In this document: one piece after another, positions 1 to 8,102 of the stretch
How positions within the stretch are numbered: the first letter of the stretch is position 1
Layout: the number at the start of each line of letters is the position of its first letter
NCBI GenBank assembly: GCA_020882975.1
Contig: JAHRFD010000010.1
Span: 115,080 to 179,079, forward strand
Source: Microcoleus sp. EPA2
Lineage (GTDB): Bacteria; Cyanobacteriota; Cyanobacteriia; Cyanobacteriales; Microcoleaceae
DNA: 64,000 bases
Direction of reading: 5' to 3'
Notes under the pieces: generated by a model
Seen by the model: only the letters and a program-made list of their open reading frames with translations
The model's database searches: none
What the model was told of the DNA's origin: nothing
Position numbers and translations under genes: made by a program

Positions 1-622
1 TTTTGTTCATCTCTTCGATGAGCTGTTTGTCAAGCAAACGGACTACAGCCGTGGAACATCCTGGAGCGTCCTGAAGTGTGAAAGTACCGCGAGTGCCTAC
101 TTCTTCTAATGCTCGTCGCTGAGCAGGGTCATTATCTATTTGATTGATCAGACTGCACGGTTCAATAACTAGCTTTTGTTTCCAAATTTCGCAAATTGTT
201 TCCGCCGTTGCGGAGGAAATGGTTTTGATAATTAGGCTAGCAACGATCGCAGCAATGGGGAGTGCTAGCCCTAACTGAGTAGCGAGAACAGGTGTTAACA
301 GTCCAGCAGCTTTTGCTAAACTTTCTTTGAAAGCTGTTTGGAGTTGAGCTTGAATTTCTAGATCGTCAAACAGTTCGCTACACATCAGATTGTAGGATTT
401 GATATTCAGACTCCTGAAGAGACGATCGCCAAAGTTGACATCGGTGCGATCGGGAATTCCACCTCTGGGAGTCGCACTTAAAGCCTCATCAAGACTTTCT
501 AAAGAAGCCGATGGCGCTGTGGGATCTGTCGCTATTTTTTGAGCTATAATTCCAAGCTGCGCCTTGAGACTATCTTCATCAAGGTCTAACAGCTTTTGGG
601 TTAAATCATCCACTTGCAGCAT
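1..622 (-). CDS. Hypothetical protein, truncated by the left edge
   Basis: An open frame runs leftwards from an ATG at 622 to the window edge without a stop, giving about 207 residues; the C-terminus is outside. It begins MLQVDDLTQKLLDLDEDSLK. The first 80 residues are acidic and probably soluble. A hydrophobic stretch around residues 118-142 (LLTPVLATQL, then LPIAAIVASLIIKTI) could be a membrane helix or a buried helical hairpin. It is followed by two cysteines (ETICEIWK and EPCSLI). I do not recognise the family and assign no function. The frame is free of stops and has HIP1 sites and codon use like its neighbours, so I regard it as a real gene. It is divergent from the lysozyme-like gene at 976. 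Confidence 0.6.
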   Translation of the reverse strand, partial: MLQVDDLTQKLLDLDEDSLKAQLGIIAQKIATDPTAPSASLESLDEALSATPRGGIPDRTDVNFGDRLFRSLNIKSYNLMCSELFDDLEIQAQLQTAFKESLAKAAGLLTPVLATQLGLALPIAAIVASLIIKTISSATAETICEIWKQKLVIEPCSLINQIDNDPAQRRALEEVGTRGTFTLQDAPGCSTAVVRLLDKQLIEEMNK

Positions 623-975
623 GAAATTTGACCCCTGTTTGTTAATTCAGGTTCAATCATAAGAGAACGATCGCCCAAAAGTTTCTGGCTTTTTGTTGAG
701 TCTTCCATTAACCTAACGGCTAGCTTGCTGCTGATGGTGAGCCAGGAAAGAATCTGTACTTTTGGCTAGGTATTGCACTAAACCAGGCCCTAGGATACCT
801 GTAGGGGCTGGTGTAAACAACCATCTATGTCACAAACCAAAAATTTGATCGACACGCCCCAGCCAATGAATAATCGGAATTGCTATTTTGGGAATACGAT
901 CGCCAAATCTGGCAAAATCTTAATGGTTTTACAATTTAGTTCCACCCTTCGCCGTTTTGATTTCACTCTCCCAGC
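623..975. other. Divergent intergenic region
   Basis: About 350 bases lie between two divergent genes, so both promoters should be here. I see no convincing promoter hexamers, hairpin or repeat family, and no RNA gene. Confidence 0.4.
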
Positions 976-2262
976 ATGAAAACTCTCCAGTGGCCAGCTT
1001 GGTTCCCCTATCCGATTTCGTGGTTAAGGGCATTTGCTCTGGCTCAGAGTTTTAGCTTTGTAGTCAACAGGGGCATTCCTCTGGTTAACGATGATAGGGG
1101 CTTCCTGAGTTTACTGCTAACCGCTTGGCTGATTCAGTTGCCTTTGTTCTTTGTTGCTCACTTTTTTGCCACGACAATCTTAAATCCTCTCATCACTTTG
1201 GTTTCCGCCAGCTTTCTCCGGGGGCGCAAGTTCCAGCGCCGACCTACGGGGATGCGCCAGCACCTGCGGGAAGGCTTGAATGCTCTAGTAGTCATTTTTC
1301 TGGCCTTTAATCTGTCCCTGCTGGTGCAAATAGCGATTTTTTATTGGCCCGCACGCTCGATCGATCCAGGACAATTATTCACAGGAATATCTACTCTCAC
1401 CAATGTGGCGATCGCCGGTGAATTCGATTTTTGGCTCATTAAACTAGCCGCCGCTTTATCAAGTTTAACACTATTAGCCGCACCCCTCTATCAACACGAT
1501 TTCCGAGTCCGCCAAATGCGGGCTGCTCAAAAATTGACCGAAATTGCCGAACTGGAAATGACTTTGCTGCAAGCTAAAAAACTCCAGCGTCAAAGAATCA
1601 ATTTATTGAGACAGTCAGAAATTCAAATCCTCGGATTTTTACTGATAATCGCTATGGTGATTGGTGGCGCTGTTTTTTTGGCTGTGAATTTGCGGGGAAA
1701 TCAGCCGTTTTTATCCCCCGCAACTGAGGCGATCAAAATCCCGCCTTTGGCTATGAAATCTGGCGATCCTTACCTTCGGGCACTGATGCGAACTATTTCT
1801 GCTAGCGAATCCAATGTTTCTCGACCTTATCACGTTGTTTACGGTGGTAAATACCTGTTAGATTTGAGCCACCATCCTGATTGGTGCGTCAAGATTGTGA
1901 ATGGTCCCAATCGCGGCAAATGTACTACGGCTGCGGGCAGGTATCAATTTTTGAGTTCGACTTGGAAAGATAAAGCTCAGCGCTATCACCCCCGGCCTAC
2001 TAATTTTATTGTTTGGCAAGATTACAGTTTTGAGCCGGAATATCAAGATGCGGTGGTTTATGCTTGGTTGAGCGATCGCCAATTTTGGAAAGCTGATATT
2101 TCACAGATGTTGAAGGAAGACAAATTAACTGACGTTTTGCGGATGTTGTCGGGAACTTGGACGAGTTTGGGATATGGCATTGAAACCAATTCTATGAGTT
2201 CTAGTTTGCCTAAAGTTTATAGAAAAATGCTTGATGAAGAGTTGAAAAATGCTGGTTCTTAG
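976..2262 (+). CDS. Membrane-anchored lambda-type lysozyme (GH104-like muramidase)
   Basis: This 428-residue protein joins a multi-pass membrane module to a C-terminal peptidoglycan-cleaving domain. Hydrophobic segments lie near residues 45-75, 105-122, 150-170 and 217-238. A charged, coiled-coil-prone stretch (about 176-212) precedes the last one. Residues 262-425 resemble phage lambda lysozyme-like lytic transglycosylases: the helix with ISASES (candidate catalytic Glu278), YHVVYGG, DLSHHPDW, STAAGRYQF-like TAAGRYQFLSSTW, then PEYQDAVVYAWL and the terminal LSGTWTSLG. These motifs are diagnostic of the family. The location suggests action on the cell's own wall, as an enzyme tethered at the membrane, rather than release as a phage endolysin; no phage genes are nearby. 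The start is the ATG at 976. Substrate and topology are inferred. Confidence 0.8.
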   Translation: MKTLQWPAWFPYPISWLRAFALAQSFSFVVNRGIPLVNDDRGFLSLLLTAWLIQLPLFFVAHFFATTILNPLITLVSASFLRGRKFQRRPTGMRQHLREGLNALVVIFLAFNLSLLVQIAIFYWPARSIDPGQLFTGISTLTNVAIAGEFDFWLIKLAAALSSLTLLAAPLYQHDFRVRQMRAAQKLTEIAELEMTLLQAKKLQRQRINLLRQSEIQILGFLLIIAMVIGGAVFLAVNLRGNQPFLSPATEAIKIPPLAMKSGDPYLRALMRTISASESNVSRPYHVVYGGKYLLDLSHHPDWCVKIVNGPNRGKCTTAAGRYQFLSSTWKDKAQRYHPRPTNFIVWQDYSFEPEYQDAVVYAWLSDRQFWKADISQMLKEDKLTDVLRMLSGTWTSLGYGIETNSMSSSLPKVYRKMLDEELKNAGS

Positions 2263-2265
2263 TTA

Positions 2266-2298
2266 AGAGTTATTGGTTATTGGTTATTGGTTGTTTAT
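2266..2298. repeat. Short tandem repeat, GGTTATT heptamers
   Basis: GGTTATT-type heptamers repeat about four times just after the lysozyme stop codon. This is the STRR type common in filamentous cyanobacteria. Confidence 0.6.
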
Positions 2299-2321
2299 GA
2301 TTCATTTCCGATAGTTAATAA

Positions 2322-2819
2322 CTAATAGTTCAATTTGGGTAAAAATGCTGTCAAACATTTGTACAATTCTAATCCTGGTCCTGCTTGCAGCGGATAAAGT
2401 TGGTCAAAATTAATTGGGCTTCCCGGCTCCAATTTCCACTCTGTTTTCTGGGTTGTTTGGGGAACAATTTCAGTGGCTACTGTGATATTAATGACGTTGT
2501 TGTGCAGCGCTAGGCCCCGAAAACAGTAGCTTTTACCTGTGCGTTTGTCGGAATCGCTGCCGGTGATGTATCTATCTTGTTTGCGAAATTGGATTTCTCT
2601 AAAAGGTCGATCGATCGCAAAGGAGTCTCGATAGCGGTAGTCTCCGTCAGGTAAGCTGTTGATATTTGGTCTTATTTGAGCGATCGCTGTCGGTGGTTCG
2701 AGAGTTAGATTCAGGAAGTCGGCTCGTGGTACTTGATAGTTAAACATAGGTGCAAAAATTAAAAATAGTAACAATATAGCTGAGTTTTTTTTAAAGTGTA
2801 GATAAAGTGATTGAATCAC
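2322..2819 (-). CDS. Hypothetical secreted or membrane-anchored protein
   Basis: About 165 residues. The N-terminus has a basic start, a hydrophobic core (SAILLLFLIFAPMF) and then polar sequence, as expected of a signal peptide or anchor. The rest includes LPDGDYRYRD, GKSYCFRGLALHN and two cysteines, which suggests a small periplasmic or extracellular domain. I do not recognise the family. No ATG gives a sensible N-terminus; GTG at 2819 or TTG at 2822 are the candidates, and I chose GTG. The start lies about 25 bases from the start of the divergent MFS gene, so the two must have overlapping control regions. Confidence 0.5.
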   Translation of the reverse strand: MIQSLYLHFKKNSAILLLFLIFAPMFNYQVPRADFLNLTLEPPTAIAQIRPNINSLPDGDYRYRDSFAIDRPFREIQFRKQDRYITGSDSDKRTGKSYCFRGLALHNNVINITVATEIVPQTTQKTEWKLEPGSPINFDQLYPLQAGPGLELYKCLTAFLPKLNY

Positions 2820-2843
2820 CAACTGTCAAAAATTGTCAAAACC

Positions 2844-4058
2844 ATGAAAAATCCTCAATCTCAGTCTTTAATTCTGTGGCGACAAGTAGGCGGCGTGGCG
2901 GCTTTGCAGGGAGCAATTACTCTAACTTGGATGCTTTATCGATTGTATTTACCTCAACTTTTAGCGGGATTTGGTTTTGCGGGATTTGATAGGGGAATCA
3001 CTATTTTAGAGGATATTTTGGCAATTGCGATCGAACCTTTTGCTGGCTGGCTTTCTGATAAGCAGCGTCACTGGATGGGAACTCGTTTTCCGCTGATTGT
3101 GGTGGCTACTATCCTGTCGTCGGTTATATTTATGGCGATTCCGGCTATTTTTATTTTCGGCAATCCAGTCTCGCCTCTGCGCTGGATTTTCCCTGTGGTA
3201 ATTGTGGCTTGGGCGATCGCCATGGCGATGTTTCGATCGCCCGCCGTGTCGCTGTTGGGCGAATATGCAACTCAAACGCAGTTGCCCCACGCCATGAGTT
3301 TATTGGTGCTTGTGGGGGGATTGGTTGGGGCTGCAAGGCTTGTGGCGGGGGATTTTATTCTGAGTTGGGGTCCAGCTTTTGCCTTCGCTCTTGGTTCGTT
3401 TGTATTGTTGGGTGCGGTGGCTTTTTTGCGATCGGTTAATCCTGATGCTGCGGTGTCGGAATTGCCACCGGATACTGCTATTTCTGGGGCAGTTTCTATC
3501 AAAGCCTTGGGGTTAGTGGCGCTGACGGGAATGGCTGTTGCTTGGGGAACTCGCGCGATGGGAGAACGGATTTTGCCCCATGTTTTTAAAACTCAAATTG
3601 TGGGTGTTGATGCTAAGTTGTTAATGGCTGGATTTACCTTGGGTTTAGCTGTTTCTTGTTTGCTGGCTGGAGCGATTGCGGTGCGTTTGGGAAACCAAAC
3701 CACGCTGTTAGCTGGATTAATAGCAACGGCGGTTTTGTTGTTGGTAATGGTTTTGAGTCAGGGTTTTGTGATGGTGGCGGTGACTGTTTTGGCTGTGATT
3801 TTTACTAATAGTTTCATTACTACTGGTGCGATTCCTTTTGCTTTGTCTCTGGTACCTCCGCATCGGGGAGGATTGGGAGTAGGATTTTATTTTGGTGGTT
3901 TTTCCCTGGGGATGAGTTTGTATTCTATGGTGTTTGTCGCACCTTTGGCAGTTGCTGCTATGACAACGGCGATGGTGGGGGCGATCGCCTTTTTGGTTGC
4001 TGCGGTTTGTGTCCTCGCGGGCGATCGACTTAAATTGACACCCTATGTAACAAATTAA
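2844..4058 (+). CDS. Major facilitator superfamily permease
   Basis: About 404 residues and strongly hydrophobic throughout, with roughly 12 predicted membrane helices. The MFS loop 2-3 signature appears as FAGWLSDKQRHWMGTRFP (about residue 65), and the opening WRQVGGVAALQGAITLTWMLYRLYLPQLL is like the GPH/sucrose-type branch of the superfamily. The substrate cannot be told from the sequence. An upstream TTG at 2811 is also in frame, but the ATG at 2844 gives the usual short cytoplasmic N-terminus and avoids overlapping the divergent gene. The protein is expected in the inner membrane as a proton- or sodium-coupled transporter. Confidence 0.8.
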   Translation: MKNPQSQSLILWRQVGGVAALQGAITLTWMLYRLYLPQLLAGFGFAGFDRGITILEDILAIAIEPFAGWLSDKQRHWMGTRFPLIVVATILSSVIFMAIPAIFIFGNPVSPLRWIFPVVIVAWAIAMAMFRSPAVSLLGEYATQTQLPHAMSLLVLVGGLVGAARLVAGDFILSWGPAFAFALGSFVLLGAVAFLRSVNPDAAVSELPPDTAISGAVSIKALGLVALTGMAVAWGTRAMGERILPHVFKTQIVGVDAKLLMAGFTLGLAVSCLLAGAIAVRLGNQTTLLAGLIATAVLLLVMVLSQGFVMVAVTVLAVIFTNSFITTGAIPFALSLVPPHRGGLGVGFYFGGFSLGMSLYSMVFVAPLAVAAMTTAMVGAIAFLVAAVCVLAGDRLKLTPYVTN

Positions 4059-4214
4059 TAAGAGTTATTATACTGTTTTCGTCGATCCCCAGCTATCGTG
4101 AATTATTATTTCATCATTTCATTTATTTGGCAGATCTGAGCAACAATGGAAGTATGGCTCAAGCGCTGAAAAATTTTGCGGGCGCGGCATTCGGGAATAA
4201 ATGAGGATACAGCT

Positions 4215-4415
4215 ATGTTTTGCCTGACGCGAGAAACTAGAAGTTCTGGGCTAGTGGAAACCGGAAATCGGGAACTGCGAGGATCTACAACCTCTAATTC
4301 CCAGAGAACCCGCATTATCCAAGCACGGGTTTACAAGGATGAAGTTTTGGTGTCAGCGGCGCTGGCGGGATTGCCCACACTTTTGGCATCTCTGGAAAGC
4401 TTTTGTGAACAGTAA
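4215..4415 (+). CDS. Possible small protein, uncertain
   Basis: A 66-codon frame from ATG 4215 is preceded by GAGGA about nine bases upstream. The second half (IIQARVYKDEVLVSAALAGL and onward to LASLESFCEQ) has a protein-like composition, while the first half is rich in Arg, Ser and Thr and looks random. I do not recognise it. It could be a remnant in a decayed region. A competing 90-codon frame on the other strand (4331-4603) overlaps it and looks less protein-like. Confidence 0.25.
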   Translation: MFCLTRETRSSGLVETGNRELRGSTTSNSQRTRIIQARVYKDEVLVSAALAGLPTLLASLESFCEQ

Positions 4416-4572
4416 AATTTGGCTGGTTGAAACCTGGAAATAACGGTTTTTTGGTCAAGTGAAATAACCCAAAACTTCGCTATTTCTTGGTTGTGATATC
4501 GCAGGATTTGCTCTTCTTGCCCCCAGATGCACCAGACCACAAAAAAAAGCTCCCTATCTTGCTTATTCATAG

Positions 4573-4592
4573 CCCACGGATTTATCCGTGGG
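4573..4592. other. Perfect hairpin resembling an IS200/IS605 end
   Basis: CCCACGGA, loop TTTA, TCCGTGGG forms a perfect 8-bp stem. Hairpins of this form mark the ends of IS200/IS605-type elements in cyanobacteria. No transposase or tnpB lies beside it, so at most it is a remnant end. Confidence 0.35.
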
Positions 4593-4595
4593 AAT

Positions 4596-4784
4596 GATAT
4601 CAATTACCGTTATATCGGAATGATTAAACCACAGAGAACACAGAGGACACAGAGAAAGAGAAGAGAGAAATAGTAAGTAATATCAAATCCTCTCTTCATT
4701 GGAATTATTAAACTCTCTCTTCTCTTGCTTCGCGTACTTCGCGCCTTCGCGGTTAAATCATTCCGATACAACCGGAATTGATAT
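4596..4784. repeat. A-family palindromic element, fullest copy
   Basis: The element starts GATATCAATTACCG and TATCGGAATGATT and ends AATCATTCCGATACAACCGG then AATTGATAT, so its ends form imperfect terminal inverted repeats of about 30 bp. The interior contains ACCACAGAG-type and TTCGCGTACTTCGCGCCTTC blocks. Related copies are at 23594, 26989 and 34478, and fragments are elsewhere. Confidence 0.75.
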
Positions 4785-4787
4785 AAG

Positions 4788-4887
4788 GGCGAACCATGAC
4801 CGCAGACAATTTATTAGCTCGCGCTAGAGATTTACAGCGGTCAGGCTAGAGCATCGTACTAATATATTTGCAAAACACAGATCCACC
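4788..4887. repeat. E-family element, copy 1
   Basis: About 100 bp (GGGCGAACCATGACCGCAGA through AATATATTTGCAAAACACAG) that matches 12572-12670 in reverse complement with scattered differences. It directly abuts the A-family element. Confidence 0.7.
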
Positions 4888-4923
4888 CTAGCGGAACTTA
4901 TATCTAAAATCCCACTCAGTTAA

Positions 4924-5268
4924 TTATTTCCAGACACCCGAAAAGATATTTTTAACGGCGATCGCAATTCTATTTAAGTCTTCTTTCAGCAGTGGCGGCC
5001 AAGAAACTCCCCTGCGAACTCCTGCTTCAAATTGCTGCAAACTTTCTACCGACAGTAAATGCAGTGCCGAGATTAATTGGCGATCGAGCATGGGAGATTC
5101 CTGCAAACCCTCAAACAATATTTTTAAAGCTAATAAAATCGATGTCACCTGTCCAGGGACGGGAGAGAGTCCTTGTTGGAGGCGCATCAAAAAAGCGTCG
5201 GGATTTTTCTTGGTTTCCAGGGCACTTCCCTGGTCTATCAGGAAACTGCGGGCGGTTTTGTAATCCAT
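4924..5268 (-). CDS. Conserved cyanobacterial hypothetical protein
   Basis: 114 residues starting MDYKTARSFLIDQGSAL. It is predicted soluble and mostly helical, with conserved-looking blocks PVPGQVTSILLALKILFE and SVESLQQFEAG followed by WPPLLKEDLNRIAIAVKNI. Small cyanobacterial proteins of this type are sometimes labelled dethiobiotin synthetase in databases, but no P-loop or other catalytic motif is present, so I do not adopt that name. The frame is open for 25 more codons upstream (to 5343), but the ATG at 5268 gives the natural start. It stands alone, divergent from the SGNH hydrolase gene. Confidence 0.65.
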   Translation of the reverse strand: MDYKTARSFLIDQGSALETKKNPDAFLMRLQQGLSPVPGQVTSILLALKILFEGLQESPMLDRQLISALHLLSVESLQQFEAGVRRGVSWPPLLKEDLNRIAIAVKNIFSGVWK

Positions 5269-5550
5269 TTGATGTGCGATCGAACTCCTGAAATTAATGA
5301 GCTTACAAATAGACATCTCCCATAATTTCTGCGCCACAAGCAATCGGGCTTGTTCTTGACTATCTTGTGAGAAGATGCCTCATGGAATCGCTGACTAAAT
5401 ACCAAAATAATTATAACATTTGCCACTCCTTTGTCAACTCTTGGCTGCTGCTATTTCTGGGCGACACCGCTAAAATTGCTATAGTCTATCAAATAGCTCC
5501 CGCCCCTCAATATCGGGTCTAGATTCAAGGAGCCTCAAAAATATAAAACA

Positions 5551-7068
5551 ATGAAAAAATACCATAGCCCTAGCATCAAATCAAAAATTTATCGTCACTT
5601 CTGGGTATTTTGTTTATCTCTGGTTGTCCTGTTGGTTTCATCCCTCGACAAAATCAATGCTACACCAAGATTTCCCACACCAGTTTCCCCGGAAAACAGT
5701 GCTAATTTCGGAGCTAACATTCAAAGGACAATGGGATTGCTCGCGAGCAGCACTCCAGGCGATCGCAAACCAGTACGCATCCTATTTTATGGACAATCTA
5801 TCACCAAACAAGATTGGTGGCAAGATGTAGCCAACGATATCAGAAAGCGATTTCCCTATGCAGATTTGACCATTGAAAACCGCGCCATCGGAGGATTTGC
5901 CGCTGGGCTGTTAATCCGTCCCAGCGAACACGACTTATATCCTTTTTATCCAGATTTGGTAATTTTTCACGTTTACGGAGGAGATGAAGATTACGAAGCA
6001 ATCATTGCTAATATCCGCCGTCGCACCACTAGCGAAATACTCATACATTCAGATCACATCGACTGGATGCCAACAGGAGAAAAAGACGATCCAGATCAGC
6101 TAAAAAGATACGAATGGCACAACACTCATTCTACCCAATGGTTGCCTCAACTTGCCGAAAAATATGGCTGCGAAATTGCCGAAATTCGCGCACCTTGGAG
6201 ACGCTATTTGCAAGACAATGGCTTGCAGCCAAAACAGCTCTTGAGTGACGAAATTCACCTCAACGATTGGGGAAACTTTCTCCTAGCAGCCCTGATTAAG
6301 CCCCACCTCCAATACAATCCAAATTTCCCCAAAAAACCCGATCCAGATTTAGTAAAAACCTATAGAGTTGGTAAGGAAGTCCAGTGGAAAAATGGCAAAT
6401 TGCGGTTAGAATTTGAAGGAAATAGAATAGATGCGATCGCCGATAAAAACTTCAAGGACAAAGCCAGTAGTGCTAGGATTACCATAGACGGCAAAAAACC
6501 ATCCGAATTTCCCGAACTTTATGCAATTACCCGCCCCAGTCCCGCCGTTGGCGTCGGTTGGCCAGCCATTATCCAAGTATCAAGTCAGAAACCCCTAATC
6601 GTGGAAGATTGGAAAGCAGTAATTACAGAAATTAACAGCGACGCCAGCAAGTTTAAGTTTCAGGTTTTTGGTTCAAAAACAGGTTACGACGGTAGCGGTA
6701 CAAATGACAAATTATTTGTCTCAAATTCTGGTCGCGTTGTCATTGAACCCAAAAACTGGTGGCTGCAAAGTTCCTATGAATATTCTAAACAGCCAACACC
6801 CAAAGGATTTGAGACTGCATGGCAGGTAAAACCAATGTTTGTGGATACCTATGGGACACCAGAAATTACCGATTTAACCCGCGAGTATTATACCACATTG
6901 GCTCAGAATTTAAGCAATTCCAAACATATTTTGGAAATCGTTCCTGAAGCTAATGGGAACGTTCCTATTCAGGAAATTCGAGTGTATCGCCCTCCTTACA
7001 AGCCGGAACCGAAAAGCCCAAAAAGTCAGCTAGGGACTGATAAGATATTCACCCCACCTACCACTTAA
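5551..7068 (+). CDS. Secreted SGNH/GDSL-family hydrolase
   Basis: 505 residues. An N-terminal signal (hydrophobic core about residues 17-31, FWVFCLSLVVLLVSS) is followed by an SGNH hydrolase domain (about 75-255). Block I is FYGQSIT with the nucleophile Ser83, block II is ENRAIGGFAAG, block III is the position of HVYGGDED, and block V is DEIHLNDWG, giving Asp233 and His236 of the catalytic triad. The C-terminal half (about 260-505) is a beta-rich region with no family I recognise; it may bind carbohydrate or position a substrate. Family members are esterases or acetyl hydrolases acting on polysaccharide or lipid esters; the substrate here is unknown. Export suggests action in the periplasm, envelope or sheath. 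Confidence 0.75.
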   Translation: MKKYHSPSIKSKIYRHFWVFCLSLVVLLVSSLDKINATPRFPTPVSPENSANFGANIQRTMGLLASSTPGDRKPVRILFYGQSITKQDWWQDVANDIRKRFPYADLTIENRAIGGFAAGLLIRPSEHDLYPFYPDLVIFHVYGGDEDYEAIIANIRRRTTSEILIHSDHIDWMPTGEKDDPDQLKRYEWHNTHSTQWLPQLAEKYGCEIAEIRAPWRRYLQDNGLQPKQLLSDEIHLNDWGNFLLAALIKPHLQYNPNFPKKPDPDLVKTYRVGKEVQWKNGKLRLEFEGNRIDAIADKNFKDKASSARITIDGKKPSEFPELYAITRPSPAVGVGWPAIIQVSSQKPLIVEDWKAVITEINSDASKFKFQVFGSKTGYDGSGTNDKLFVSNSGRVVIEPKNWWLQSSYEYSKQPTPKGFETAWQVKPMFVDTYGTPEITDLTREYYTTLAQNLSNSKHILEIVPEANGNVPIQEIRVYRPPYKPEPKSPKSQLGTDKIFTPPTT

Positions 7069-7078
7069 TTTGTTGAAG

Positions 7079-7106
7079 AGGGGGAGAGGGGGAGGGGGAG
7101 GGGGAG
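7079..7106. repeat. GAGGGG-type simple repeat
   Basis: A purine-only tract of GAGGGG/GGGGA units lies just downstream of the hydrolase stop. Confidence 0.5.
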
Positions 7107-7210
7107 AAATTAGTTCACTCTTTCATAAAGCGGGTAAGTAACCCGGATTTAGTATCAGACGAAAGAGAACACGCCCTAGGGATAAAAAATAATTTGCCTC
7201 ACTAATATCA

Positions 7211-8023
7211 TCAACTTCTGGTAATTCCCAACTCATGAAAAAGTAACAGCGACAAAAAGAAATCAGCCACAAAAATAAACACCCAAGAAGTTACCACCGC
7301 CGCCGTCGCAGCTTGTCCAACTCCCTTACCTCCCCCGGTTGTAGTCAATCCCCAACCGCAACCCACAATGGCAATAATCAATCCAAAAATAAAACTCTTA
7401 ATCGCCACCGTGACTAAATCCCAAGGTCCTAAAAAAGTCCGAACAGATTCTAAAAATACTGACGGTTCCAACTCATAAAAAATAGCAGCTACAAACACTC
7501 CACCTATAATCCCCACCGCCACCGAAAAAATGGTTAATATCGGCAGCATCACACAACAAGCTATCACCCGTGGTACTACTAAATAATCAACCGGATTTGT
7601 TCTCAACATATACAGGGCATCTATTTGTTCCGTCACCTGCATTTCGCCGATTTCCGCTGCAAAGGCTGAACCTACTTGTCCCGCCACTACACCGGCAGTT
7701 AAAACAGGTGCTAATTCGCGGCAAAATGCCAAAGCAAAAGCACCTCCTACCGCGCCCACAGCCCCAAATCTAATCAATTCTCTGGCTGATTGAATGGTAA
7801 AAATCATGCCGGCAAAGAAGGCTATTAATAATACAGCACGCAAAGAATCTAATCCTACTGTGACTAAGTGTTCCATGATTTTGCGGCGGTCAACTTTGCC
7901 ACTGAGTATGCGCCACAGCACTTGTCCACCTAGGAACATAGTGACAGAAAATCGCTGAAACCATCTGTTGTTAATGGTTTCATCTAAAGGTCGATCGCGC
8001 TTGTCTTGGTATTTTTTCACCAA
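7211..8023 (-). CDS. MlaE-family lipid ABC transporter permease
   Basis: 270 residues with about five membrane helices. The family hallmark is RELAPVLTAGVVAGQVGSAF followed by AAEIGEMQVTEQIDALYML, the amphipathic coupling region of MlaE/TGD1 permeases. The length is typical. In this family the permease works with an ATPase (MlaF) and an MCE substrate-binding protein (MlaD) to move phospholipids between membranes; in cyanobacteria and plastids the system serves envelope or thylakoid lipid traffic. Neither partner is adjacent, which is common in cyanobacteria where these genes are scattered. The start is the ATG at 8023. Confidence 0.9.
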   Translation of the reverse strand: MVKKYQDKRDRPLDETINNRWFQRFSVTMFLGGQVLWRILSGKVDRRKIMEHLVTVGLDSLRAVLLIAFFAGMIFTIQSARELIRFGAVGAVGGAFALAFCRELAPVLTAGVVAGQVGSAFAAEIGEMQVTEQIDALYMLRTNPVDYLVVPRVIACCVMLPILTIFSVAVGIIGGVFVAAIFYELEPSVFLESVRTFLGPWDLVTVAIKSFIFGLIIAIVGCGWGLTTTGGGKGVGQAATAAVVTSWVFIFVADFFLSLLLFHELGITRS

Positions 8024-8102
8024 TGATTTAGATTTTATATGTGACAGTGCTGTACGCTAAAGATTAACCACTAATAACCAATAACTAATTATTAATTATT
8101 AA

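Larger units (their letters stand above)
4059..4923. other. Repeat-rich intergenic region
   Basis: About 860 bases with no clearly conserved gene. It holds a possible small ORF, a short IS605-like hairpin, an A-family palindromic element and an E-family element, listed separately. Confidence 0.6.

Noticed and set aside
4924..5268. Dethiobiotin synthetase
   Set aside because: Database names of this type exist for similar small cyanobacterial proteins, but no P-loop or substrate-binding motif of BioD is present.
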